DNA of 64,000 nucleotides, from NCBI GenBank assembly GCA_027038835.1, contig JALWGC010000002.1:113803-177802 (forward strand). Reading direction: 5' to 3'. The first letter of the stretch is position 1. The number at the start of each line of letters is the position of its first letter. This document shows positions 35,900-43,366 of this stretch, piece by piece. Below the pieces are notes generated by a model. It did not search any database. It was given only the letters and a program-made list of their open reading frames with translations, and was not told the origin of the DNA. This DNA comes from Helicobacteraceae bacterium. Its GTDB lineage: Bacteria > Campylobacterota > Campylobacteria > Campylobacterales > Sulfurimonadaceae. The translations under genes and the position numbers were made by a program.

Positions 35900-35960
35900 A
35901 TGACGACAACCGTTTTGCTTTTTTAAGTCAAATAGTTGTTAAAATTATATTCTACCGAAA

Positions 35961-36037
35961 TGGGGTGGGATATGGGATTCGAACCCACGGCCCTCAGTGC
36001 CACAAACTGATGCTCTAACCTACTGAGCTAATCCCAC
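35961..36037 (-). tRNA. tRNA-His (anticodon GTG)
   Basis: The minus strand begins GTGGGATTAGCTCAGTAGGT. The anticodon loop is TTGTGGC (GTG), and CCA is encoded. A G directly upstream (complement of 36038) can serve as the G-1 residue typical of tRNA-His. Confidence 0.94.
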
Positions 36038-36063
36038 CATACGATATGTATAAACAAAAAAAA

Positions 36064-36141
36064 TGGTCGGGGTGAAAGGATTCGAACCTTCGGCCCCTTG
36101 GTCCCAAACCAAGTACTCTAACCATGCTGAGCTACACCCCG
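36064..36141 (-). tRNA. tRNA-Pro (anticodon TGG)
   Basis: The minus strand begins CGGGGTGTAGCTCAGCATGG. The anticodon loop is TTTGGGA (TGG) in a CTTGG/CCAAG stem, the T-loop is GGTTCGAATCC and CCA is encoded. It is the first gene of the tRNA cluster. Confidence 0.95.
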
Positions 36142-36243
36142 TCATTAACCAAAGGTGGCTAATGAGGTCGAAATTATAGTAAAAACATAAAAAAAAGTCA
36201 AGTAATTCGCTATAATTTCATAAATTATTTTGTGAGAGTGTTT

Positions 36244-37581
36244 ATGAAAATAGCAAGATTTAGTAAAATCGGGTTTATTTTAGCAGCTGCCGGAAGTGCG
36301 GTCGGGCTTGGAAATATCTGGAAATTTCCCTATATTACGGGTGAGTACGGGGGTGGAGCGTTCGTGCTGGTGTATCTTATAACCGTTGCGCTTATCGGTT
36401 TTTCCATTATGATAGCTGAGATGTTCATAGGGTACAAAGGCAGACGCGACACCGTCACTTCTTTTGAAGAGCTGGCTCCAAAAAATAAGTCTTTGTGGAA
36501 ATATGCCGGTTTCCAATCCCTCGCAGGGCTTTTGATTATGACTTTTTATTCGGTGGTGATAGGGTGGATACTCAACTATATCGTTACTTCGCTAATCCAC
36601 CTTCCTTCGTCGGTCAAAGAAGCGGAAGCAACTTTCACTTCGATGCTTCATAGTGATTTTTTCACGCAGTTTTTCTATCACAGTATCGCTTTTGTCGTTA
36701 TTACCTATATCGTTTCCAAAGGGATTAAAAGCGGTATAGAAAAGCTCAACGACTATTTGATGCCTGCTTTGATAATAATACTCTCGGGTATGTTTCTTTA
36801 CGCTTTGAGTCTCGATTCGTTCTCCAAAGCGTTTTCGTTCATGTTCGCGCCTGACTGGAGCAAACTCAATTCAGAAGCGTTCGTTACCGCCGTTGGGCAT
36901 GCGTTTTTTACGCTTAGTCTCGGTATGGGGGCGATTATGACTTATGCCGCTTCGATGGAAAAAGACACGAACATCGTCCATAGTGCCGTTTGGGTCGTGT
37001 TTTTGGACACCGCCATCGCGCTTGTGGCGGGGTTGATGCTTTTTACGTTTTTGTATCAGTACGGAAGCGGTCCGGACAAAGGACCGGGGCTTGTTTTTAT
37101 CTCGCTTCCTGCGGCGTTTTACGAGATGGGTACGCTTGGAAACTTCTTTGCGGTTATCTTTTTTATCGCGCTTGCGTTTGCCGGATTGACCTCTGCCGTT
37201 TCGCTTGTAGAGCCGATGGTGCAGTACATGATCGACCGCTTCGGTTTTTCGCGCCTTAAAGCTTCGATTTCGATGGGGTCGTTTTTCTATCTTGTCGGTA
37301 TTTTAGTTATTTTATCGGGGCTTGATGGATGGAAAGAGTCGCTATCATGGGGAGGCAAAAACCTTTTTGACTGGATAGACTTCCTAACTGCGGCGGTCAT
37401 GTTGCCTCTTGGAGGTTTGGTTATGAGTATATTTGTCGGTTACGTCGTTCCAAAAAGCGAAGTGGAAGCGACACTCAAACCGTACTTAAAAGGGTATTTT
37501 CCCATTTGGTACTTTTCGCTTCGCTATATTGCGCCCGTTGCGCTGTTCGTGGTTATTTTGAACTTGCTTGGGGTGATGTAG
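36244..37581 (+). CDS. Sodium-dependent transporter, NSS (SNF) family
   Basis: This protein of about 445 residues has the NSS opening KIGFILAAAGSAVGLGNIWKFPYITGEYGGGAF, whose glycine-rich first helix binds sodium and substrate. Around 11-12 membrane segments are visible. Bacterial members import amino acids or related solutes with sodium; the substrate is not fixed by sequence. ATG 36244 is preferred over the GTG at 36232 because the conserved N-terminus begins there. The TAG overlaps the GTG of the next gene by one base. Confidence 0.9.
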   Translation: MKIARFSKIGFILAAAGSAVGLGNIWKFPYITGEYGGGAFVLVYLITVALIGFSIMIAEMFIGYKGRRDTVTSFEELAPKNKSLWKYAGFQSLAGLLIMTFYSVVIGWILNYIVTSLIHLPSSVKEAEATFTSMLHSDFFTQFFYHSIAFVVITYIVSKGIKSGIEKLNDYLMPALIIILSGMFLYALSLDSFSKAFSFMFAPDWSKLNSEAFVTAVGHAFFTLSLGMGAIMTYAASMEKDTNIVHSAVWVVFLDTAIALVAGLMLFTFLYQYGSGPDKGPGLVFISLPAAFYEMGTLGNFFAVIFFIALAFAGLTSAVSLVEPMVQYMIDRFGFSRLKASISMGSFFYLVGILVILSGLDGWKESLSWGGKNLFDWIDFLTAAVMLPLGGLVMSIFVGYVVPKSEVEATLKPYLKGYFPIWYFSLRYIAPVALFVVILNLLGVM

Positions 37582-37853
37582 TGGAAGATATTTACCGGCA
37601 GATAGTAACCGAGCTGACGATGCAGGGGATCGACTTAGACTCCTCCATCGAGTATAAGGTAAACGGCAAAGAGTATGTGCTTTCGTACCGTTTTATCATC
37701 GAAAGTTACATGGGAGCCTCGTACGAGTCGAAGCTTGTGTTTCTCTCGGCACTGAGAAAGTCGCAAAAAGCGGGTGAAATGGGAGTTGAAAAGTTTTTCG
37801 AGGGGATGGGGCAACTTCTTTTGATGGGGAGTTTATCGAAAAAGCTCGCTTAA
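37581..37853 (+). CDS. Small conserved-looking soluble protein after the transporter
   Basis: This 90-residue protein starts at GTG 37581, which shares one base with the transporter stop. It is soluble and acidic to neutral (EDIYRQIVTELTMQGIDLDSS...). I do not recognise a family. The one-base overlap suggests coupled translation and perhaps a role with the transporter. A longer frame from 37506 lies inside the transporter gene. Confidence 0.6.
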   Translation: MEDIYRQIVTELTMQGIDLDSSIEYKVNGKEYVLSYRFIIESYMGASYESKLVFLSALRKSQKAGEMGVEKFFEGMGQLLLMGSLSKKLA

Positions 37854-37865
37854 GGGTGTATCGGG

Positions 37866-37958
37866 TCAGAGAACTTTCGACCCGATAACATAAACAAAGT
37901 CATCCATTACTTTAAGAATTTTTCCTATTTTTACCGTGTAAGTTCGTATCGTTTTCAT
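37866..37958 (-). CDS. Very small ORF (30 residues) with strong ribosome site
   Basis: On the minus strand an AAGGAGG sequence lies six bases before ATG 37958, and the frame runs 30 codons (MKTIRTYTVKIGKILKVMDD...) to TGA at 37866. The peptide is basic at the start and hydrophobic near the end. The stop lies inside an inverted repeat, TATCGGGTC and GACCCGATA (37859-37867 and 37879-37887). The quality of the ribosome site makes translation likely; function is unknown. Confidence 0.45.
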   Translation of the reverse strand: MKTIRTYTVKIGKILKVMDDFVYVIGSKVL

Positions 37959-38014
37959 AAGGTGCCTCCTTTTTTGAAAACTGCAAAGAACCTACAGCAA
38001 AAAATGTTCCAAAC

Positions 38015-38782
38015 TTAAAATAACATCAACAATATTACACCAAATATTATCCTGTACACCCCAAATGCGACGAATGTAAAGCGCTCCAAAAACGCCAAAA
38101 AGAGCTTGATAGTCAAGTATGCCACGACAAAAGCGACGAAGAAACCGATTCCGAGTGTAAGCAAGTCGGTGTCGGCGAACTCTTTGTAGTGCTTGAGCAA
38201 ATCATGTGCGGTAACGGCAGCCATAACTGGAAATGCGAGCAAAAAGCTAAATTCGGCACTCGCTTTTCGGCTAAGTCCTACAAGCAGCGCGCCTATGATG
38301 GTCGAGCCGGCTCTACTCGTTCCGGGGATGAGTGCGAAAACTTGAGCGAGCCCTATCCAAAGAGCTTGTTTGAAACTTACGTTTTCGACGTTTTGCACCG
38401 CCGCGGCATCGTCTTTTATGAACCATTTTTCAACAACCAAAAAGACGATTCCCCCTACGATGAACATAATTGCGACGATTTCAACGTTAAAAAGTGCCTT
38501 GATTTGCTTGGAGAACAAAAAGCCTATAGTCGCGATAGGTAAAAACGCCAAAAAAACTTTCATCCACAATTGTGTATGTTTGAGGGTGAATTTCTCTTTA
38601 TAGTTGAAAAAAACCGCCAAAATAGCCGCGAATTGGATGATAACCTCGTACGCTTTGGTCACGCTTGTTTGTTCAAGCCCCAAAAACTTGCTCGCTACTA
38701 TCATGTGCCCTGTCGAACTGATGGGCAAAAATTCTGTAAAACCTTCAATTACCCCTAAAACTACACTGTCAAAAATTGTCAT
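38015..38782 (-). CDS. uppP: Undecaprenyl-diphosphatase (BacA/UppP)
   Basis: This 255-residue membrane protein has the UppP signatures [19 protein letters not shown], with the catalytic Glu and Ser region, and [31 protein letters not shown] in the second half. It recycles undecaprenyl pyrophosphate, the lipid carrier for peptidoglycan and other envelope polymers, and gives bacitracin tolerance. Start ATG is at 38782. Confidence 0.95.
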   Translation of the reverse strand: MTIFDSVVLGVIEGFTEFLPISSTGHMIVASKFLGLEQTSVTKAYEVIIQFAAILAVFFNYKEKFTLKHTQLWMKVFLAFLPIATIGFLFSKQIKALFNVEIVAIMFIVGGIVFLVVEKWFIKDDAAAVQNVENVSFKQALWIGLAQVFALIPGTSRAGSTIIGALLVGLSRKASAEFSFLLAFPVMAAVTAHDLLKHYKEFADTDLLTLGIGFFVAFVVAYLTIKLFLAFLERFTFVAFGVYRIIFGVILLMLF

Positions 38783-38944
38783 AAGTACCTATCCGATAAA
38801 AAATCTTAATTGTCTTTAATCAGATAAAATCATACCGATTACCACGTTAAAACCACTTGAAGTTGTGATTTTAAGGACATTTCAAATAGTTTCTCATCTA
38901 TCCAAGAATTTCTTGCTTCAAAAGTAAATATCCTTGGATTATGC

Positions 38945-38950
38945 TATAAT
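38945..38950 (+). promoter_or_regulatory. Extended -10 box close to a start codon
   Basis: TGCTATAAT is an extended -10 box whose expected transcript start (38956-38958) coincides with ATG 38957, so the message of the small membrane protein may be leaderless. An inverted repeat ATCCAAG (38900-38906) and CTTGGAT (38933-38939) flanks the -35 region. Confidence 0.45.
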
Positions 38951-38956
38951 TATAGA

Positions 38957-39163
38957 ATGAGAAAGATAAAGAACGAGGGGCTAAAAGAGGTTGGAAAATC
39001 TTTATTGACATTAGCGAACCTCTTTTTGGTCGTTTTTTTCATTAACAATTATTTGCAAAGAGATAGCTTCAGTTTTGTCGGTATCATGCTTTCATTATAT
39101 ACGGTTGGGATGTTGTACTATACCGGTTATTTGGCTATAAACAAAGGGGGTGGAGATGCTTGA
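38957..39163 (+). CDS. Small two-helix membrane protein
   Basis: This 68-residue protein has a basic amphipathic start (MRKIKNEGLKEVGKSL) and two hydrophobic segments at about 17-33 and 40-60. I recognise no family. It overlaps a second tiny membrane-protein gene by eight bases. The pair lies at the edge of an accessory patch with a toxin-antitoxin module, but nothing links them by sequence. No ribosome site is seen before ATG 38957. Confidence 0.55.
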   Translation: MRKIKNEGLKEVGKSLLTLANLFLVVFFINNYLQRDSFSFVGIMLSLYTVGMLYYTGYLAINKGGGDA

Positions 39164-39242
39164 GTTAGGAATTGTAGGAGCGATAATAGCTACAATAGCT
39201 TTTGTGATTGTTAAAAACATTCCAAATTTTTCTGCCAGCTAA
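39156..39242 (+). CDS. Tiny single-helix membrane protein (28 residues)
   Basis: ATG 39156 follows a GGGGGTGGAG ribosome site and opens a 28-codon frame (MLELGIVGAIIATIAFVIVK...) that is almost entirely one membrane helix. It overlaps the end of the 68-residue gene by eight bases, as in coupled genes. Such hydrophobic micropeptides can be small toxins or subunits of membrane complexes; the function here is unknown. Confidence 0.5.
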   Translation: MLELGIVGAIIATIAFVIVKNIPNFSAS

Positions 39243-39284
39243 AAGTAATCCAACCTAAAGCGATTGTTTTGCGCTTACATCTTT

Positions 39285-39437
39285 GACGGTTCTTTCAGTT
39301 TTATTTATTTACAGTTAGGTATTTATGGCAAAAAAAAATAAAAAATTTACAAAACTCAATCAAAAAATCAAGAAGTATTTCGGTAACGACCCGTTTGACG
39401 TAGGGATAGCGCGCGTCGATAGTATGACACTTAGTAT
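39285..39437 (+). repeat. Direct repeat, left copy of the helicase 5' region
   Basis: This segment matches 40458-40597 on the same strand, about 1160 bases away. The match includes the non-coding GTTAGGTATTT before the ATG and about 110 coding bases. A gap of about 13 bases lies in the upstream part. The copies enclose the MITE-like element and the toxin-antitoxin genes. Confidence 0.78.
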
Positions 39438-39456
39438 AAGTATATTGGTGGTATAA
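39325..39456 (+). pseudogene. Broken copy of the helicase 5' end
   Basis: The first 37 codons repeat the start of the intact helicase gene at 40485 almost exactly (MAKKNKKFTKLNQKIKKYFG), then the frame diverges and stops at 39456 after 43 residues. Homology runs from about 39285 to 39437. A few substitutions separate the copies, with more near the 3' edge. It has a start and an upstream sequence like those of the intact gene but no helicase domains. Confidence 0.8.
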
Positions 39457-39506
39457 AATGGATTCAACTCTCGATATATCTATTGAGTTTTGATTAAAAT
39501 AAAATA

Positions 39507-39779
39507 TAAGTAATGAGGCATAAATAATTTCATAATCCAACAGCAAGAAAAAGGTATAGATGCAAGGCAGATTTTTAAAAGCCTAGCCGTAGCTAAGGTG
39601 AGAAAATCCAACGATGTCAGCTATGCCTTTTTCTTGTTGCCCTTTGGGTGAGATGATTTTCACTCATCTTTGCACGAAAATCACCTTGAAGTAGAATAAC
39701 TACTACTGCAGTGATTTTCCTACAAATCTGAACGAAACTCATCTCATTGGATATGAAATTATTTATGCCTCATTACTTA
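39507..39779. mobile_element. MITE-like element with 32-34 base terminal inverted repeats
   Basis: The ends are long inverted repeats: 39507-39540 and 39747-39779 match over 32-33 bases with one indel (outer end AAGTAATGAGGCATAAATAA). TA at each edge could be a target-site duplication as made by IS630/Tc1-type transposases. Inside are two large hairpins: 39540-39558 pairs with 39621-39639, and a second pairs TGAGATGA with TCATCTCA near 39649 and 39740. There is no coding frame of note. I judge it a non-autonomous element; the transposase is not in the window. Confidence 0.7.
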
Positions 39780-39839
39780 ACTCCGTAAAATCACTTATGC
39801 ATCAAGTCGATCGTAACTTCTTCAAAAATCATTACAGCC

Positions 39840-39868
39840 TTGACAATAAAATATAATTTCTATATACT
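39840..39868 (+). promoter_or_regulatory. Promoter of the brnT-brnA operon
   Basis: TTGACA (39840-39845) and TATACT (39863-39868) are 17 bases apart, one of the best promoters in the window. The transcript would start near 39875, seven bases before the AGAGG ribosome site. BrnA-type antitoxins usually repress their own promoter. Confidence 0.65.
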
Positions 39869-39891
39869 TTTTATATAAAAAGAGGTTTTTT

Positions 39892-40164
39892 ATGACATTT
39901 GAATATGATGAAAATAAAAGCAAAATCAATAAAGAAAAACACGGAATAGACTTTGTAGAAGCACAAAATCTATGGAAAGATGAAAATGCACTCATTGTTC
40001 CAGCTAACATAGTCGATGAAGAAATCAGATTTGCTCTTATTTCAACGTTCAAAAACAAATGCTATGTAGCGATTTATACTTTAAGGAATGAAACATACAG
40101 AATCATAAGTGTAAGACGATGTAGAAAAAACGAGGAGAAGAGTTATGAAAACTATAACAGCTAA
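39892..40164 (+). CDS. brnT: BrnT-family ribonuclease toxin
   Basis: This 90-residue protein shows the BrnT pattern: FEYDENKSKINKEKHGIDFVEAQNLW at the start, the ALISTFKNKCYVAIYTLR strand region, and YRIISVRRCRKNEEKSYE at the end. BrnT is a RelE-fold ribonuclease that halts translation. It has its own strong promoter and an AGAGG ribosome site. The stop overlaps brnA by 20 bases. Confidence 0.9.
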   Translation: MTFEYDENKSKINKEKHGIDFVEAQNLWKDENALIVPANIVDEEIRFALISTFKNKCYVAIYTLRNETYRIISVRRCRKNEEKSYENYNS

Positions 40165-40414
40165 AGAGTTTGACGAAAAGTTTGACAATGGTGAAGATAT
40201 AACAGAGTATTTGGACTTTTCAAGTGCCAAGAGATTGAAAGATATAAAAAAGTTGAAGACCCAAACTAAAAAAATAAATGTCGATTTTCCCGAATGGATT
40301 ATAGAGGCTTTGGATAATGAAGCCAAAAAGATCGGTGTAACAAGACAATCTATTATAAAAGTATGGATAGCTGAAAGGTTAAAAGAAGAAGCGAGGCAAC
40401 TGCAGGCAAGCTAA
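40145..40414 (+). CDS. brnA: BrnA-family antitoxin
   Basis: This 89-residue protein starts inside brnT. The first part (TAKEFDEKFDNGEDITEYLDF) wraps the toxin in known pairs. The last part (KINVDFPEWIIEALDNEAKKIGVTRQSIIKVWIAERL) is a ribbon-helix-helix DNA-binding domain. It neutralises BrnT and probably autoregulates the promoter at 39840. The module lies between the two copies of the helicase 5' end. Confidence 0.9.
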   Translation: MKTITAKEFDEKFDNGEDITEYLDFSSAKRLKDIKKLKTQTKKINVDFPEWIIEALDNEAKKIGVTRQSIIKVWIAERLKEEARQLQAS

Positions 40415-40457
40415 CAAGTCAATATTGACAGTAGCATTACAGGGTGTGACACTCCCA

Positions 40458-40597
40458 GACGGTTTCATTTATAGTTAGGTATTTATGGCAAAAAAAAATA
40501 AAAAATTTACAAAACTCAATCAAAAAATCAAGAAGTATTTCGGTGACGACCCGTTTGACGTAGGGATAGCACGCGTCGATAGTGCAACGCTTAGTGA
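40458..40597 (+). repeat. Direct repeat, right copy at the start of the intact helicase gene
   Basis: This segment matches 39285-39437. It supplies the intact gene with the same GTTAGGTATTT leader and first codons. Divergence between copies is mostly at the edges. Confidence 0.78.
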
Positions 40598-43289
40598 ACT
40601 TGTACACTACCTTGGAATCTACGACGTAGAGCACTCGAAAGAAGCGATGCTCAAAGCGGTTCGCCATTTGTGGTCAAGCGGCGATAGCATCATCCGTAGC
40701 TTGATAGTCGAGTTCTTCGCTCAAAACGGTGTTATCTACAAAGGGGAGCGACAAAGCGACATCTCGAAAGAGAAAACGGAAAAAATCGAAGAGTTTTTGG
40801 AAGAGCTCGGAGCGAGTGAGGAGGAAAAAGCGCAGATTTTTTTGTTTTTCAAAGAGGTGAAGAACAAAAAAATCACGTTCAACAAAGTCAAGAACAAGCT
40901 TGAGCACCTGCGCTTCGAAGCAAAACTCCAAAGTGTGGAAGATGCGCTCGATGGAACGTTCGACAACGACGGACGGTTCGAGTTTAGCGCGAAATTGCAT
41001 TATGACGTGTTTGGGGAGAAATTTACGAAAATCGAGGTGCTTCGCTCAAAGCGGTTTGGTTTTGAGCATCTGCAAAAAACCGACACCCAAGAGCTCATAG
41101 AGGAGATTCGAAAAGAAAAAGAGCACGCTTTGGCATCGAAACAAGAGCGTTTGGAAGCTTTTTTGCGCTCCTTGTCGCCAAACCACCGCTACTTGAGCAA
41201 AGCGCAGATATTTCATGCATTAAAGAGTGCCAATCCTTATAGCCGTTTTAGTTTTCCCGAGCTGAAATTACGAGATATCAAAACGATTTTGCAAATGCAA
41301 ATACCGCTTAAAGAAGCGAAAATCGAACAAAACGAGCTTTTTTTCACCCTCGAAGATACTTTCAAACTTCCAGTAACCCATGAAGAAACAGAGTATCTTT
41401 TGGAGGTGTTTTGCCCCCTTGAAGAGGTTTTGGAGCGAATATGGCTCGAGAAAGACTTGGATTTGGAGCGCTATATCCAAAGCGCCAAGGAGGAGAGTAA
41501 AAACGCGTTTTTAAGTGAATTGGAGTTGATAGTGCAGGAGTGCGAGCCGTACGCCAAACAGGCAAATCTCACTCTCGAAGCGTTTTATAAAAAAATCTAC
41601 GAAGTTCTACTGCCAAACCTCCCTTCTACACTTGTAATATCTTCGAAGCTTGTCAAAAAAACGCTCCGACGCTTCATCTACGCCGTTCAAGAGCATATTG
41701 CACAAAGTCAAAAACAGCAACTTTTGGCACAAACCATACGCGATTTTAAAAACCTGTTTCCCCTTGCGCGTTCTCTAAGACGAAAACTCACTCTTCATAT
41801 AGGCCCGACCAACAGCGGAAAAACATACGAAGCTATCAAGCGGCTCAAAGCCGCCGATACCGGCTACTACCTCGCTCCCCTTCGCCTCTTGGCACTCGAG
41901 GGGTACGAAAACCTCAAAGCAAGCGGCATAGACGCTTCGCTAATAACGGGTGAAGAGCAACTCTTGGACCCCGAAGCGACCCATATAAGCTCGACTATAG
42001 AGATGCTCAATTACGATGTCGATGTCGATGTTTGCGTCATAGACGAAGTGCAGCTCATAGACGACAGAGACAGAGGATGGGCATGGGCGAACGCCATCAT
42101 CGGTGCACCTGCAAAAGAGGTGATACTTACGGGAAGTCCGGCAAGCAAGGAGGCGATCATAGAGCTTGCCGCATACCTTGGAGAGGAGTTGGAGATCAAA
42201 GAGTTCAAGCGCAAGAATCCTCTAACACTTCTAAAGCACCATGTACCGTTTGAGAAGATAGAGCCGGGTACGGCACTTATAGCTTTTAGCAGAAAAGAGG
42301 TGCTCAAGCTCAAACAAAAGCTTGCTTCGAACTTTACTATCAGTACGGTTTACGGCAATCTTTCTCCGGAGGTCAGACGGGAGGAAGCGCGCCGTTTCAG
42401 AGAAGGAGAAAGTGAGATTCTCATCGCTACCGACGCCATCTCGATGGGGATGAACCTACCGATAAAAACGGTTCTTTTTACTAAAGCGCAGAAATTCGAC
42501 GGCATAATCGATCGCGAACTCACACCGAACGAAATCAAGCAAATAGCAGGACGTGCAGGGCGTTACGGCATAGAAGAGGCGGGGTATGTCGGTGCAACTT
42601 CGCCGCAGGTACTCAAAACCATCGCCAAAAACTACAACCTTCCCGACATCCCCGTTATGTTGCCGTTTAAAGTGATGGCGAATCTAGAGCATATCAAACT
42701 TGTGGCTTCGATTTTGGAGGAGAACTCCTTGGCTGAAGTGCTTCGTTTTTTCGCCCAGAACATGGTCTTTAGCGGACCGTTCGAAGCGGCGGATTTGGAA
42801 GACATGGTCGAAGTCGCGACACTTATAGACAACTACGACCTCGATATCGTCACCAAGTTCCACTTGGCAACCGCGCCTCTTACCCTTGGTTCCCCTTATA
42901 TTCTCGATGTGTTCGAGAGCTATTTGGAGCATTTGGAGTTGAAAAAGCCTATTTTCTACCATCCTCCAAAGCTAAACGGCAAATACGCACTCACCAACGA
43001 AGACCTGCTTCGCGCCGAAGATATGGTCAAGGAGATTTCGCTTTATTTATGGCTTGGGTATCGGTTCGAAGAGTATTTTGTCGATAGCGAAAAAGCGAGG
43101 GAGCACAGAAGCGTCATCAACGCCTATATAGAGCGCTCACTACAACAAAAACAGTTCTCTTCGCGCTGCAAACTGTGTAACGCGGTTTTGCCCCCTTCAT
43201 CGAAACACCGCATTTGTGAAAAATGTTTTCGAAAAAACTACAAAAGAGGGTATAGAACACGAAAAAATATACAAAACAAAACTAAATAA
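40485..43289 (+). CDS. SUV3-like DEAD/DExH-box helicase with C-terminal zinc ribbon
   Basis: This 934-residue protein carries a helicase core in its second half. Walker A is GPTNSGKT at about residues 440-447, the DEVQ box is in VIDEVQLIDDRDRGWAWANAI near 520, and motif VI is QIAGRAGRYG. This set, with DEVQL and RGWAW, is that of SUV3, the mitochondrial RNA helicase, and of its bacterial homologues. The N-terminal 400 residues are helical and charged. Near the C-terminus CKLC and CEKC (about 895-915) form a zinc ribbon. The role is probably RNA unwinding in decay. Confidence 0.88.
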   Translation: MAKKNKKFTKLNQKIKKYFGDDPFDVGIARVDSATLSELVHYLGIYDVEHSKEAMLKAVRHLWSSGDSIIRSLIVEFFAQNGVIYKGERQSDISKEKTEKIEEFLEELGASEEEKAQIFLFFKEVKNKKITFNKVKNKLEHLRFEAKLQSVEDALDGTFDNDGRFEFSAKLHYDVFGEKFTKIEVLRSKRFGFEHLQKTDTQELIEEIRKEKEHALASKQERLEAFLRSLSPNHRYLSKAQIFHALKSANPYSRFSFPELKLRDIKTILQMQIPLKEAKIEQNELFFTLEDTFKLPVTHEETEYLLEVFCPLEEVLERIWLEKDLDLERYIQSAKEESKNAFLSELELIVQECEPYAKQANLTLEAFYKKIYEVLLPNLPSTLVISSKLVKKTLRRFIYAVQEHIAQSQKQQLLAQTIRDFKNLFPLARSLRRKLTLHIGPTNSGKTYEAIKRLKAADTGYYLAPLRLLALEGYENLKASGIDASLITGEEQLLDPEATHISSTIEMLNYDVDVDVCVIDEVQLIDDRDRGWAWANAIIGAPAKEVILTGSPASKEAIIELAAYLGEELEIKEFKRKNPLTLLKHHVPFEKIEPGTALIAFSRKEVLKLKQKLASNFTISTVYGNLSPEVRREEARRFREGESEILIATDAISMGMNLPIKTVLFTKAQKFDGIIDRELTPNEIKQIAGRAGRYGIEEAGYVGATSPQVLKTIAKNYNLPDIPVMLPFKVMANLEHIKLVASILEENSLAEVLRFFAQNMVFSGPFEAADLEDMVEVATLIDNYDLDIVTKFHLATAPLTLGSPYILDVFESYLEHLELKKPIFYHPPKLNGKYALTNEDLLRAEDMVKEISLYLWLGYRFEEYFVDSEKAREHRSVINAYIERSLQQKQFSSRCKLCNAVLPPSSKHRICEKCFRKNYKRGYRTRKNIQNKTK

Positions 43290-43366
43290 AACCATAAAAA
43301 TTATGATATAATTCTCTCAAAAATATTCATCGATAAAAAAGAAATGAACAATTTCGGGAGAAAGAT

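Noticed and set aside
35617..36141. The tRNA cluster as an integration site of a genomic island
   Set aside because: All five tRNAs are whole, no integrase is near and the flanking genes are ordinary core genes.
37859..37887. Inverted repeat TATCGGGTC/GACCCGATA as an intrinsic terminator
   Set aside because: No T run follows on either strand, so a standard terminator is not supported; it is mentioned only with the small ORF.
39457..39891. CRISPR-like array in the repeat-rich stretch before brnT
   Set aside because: The repeats are inverted, not direct and regularly spaced; the stretch fits a MITE with hairpins.
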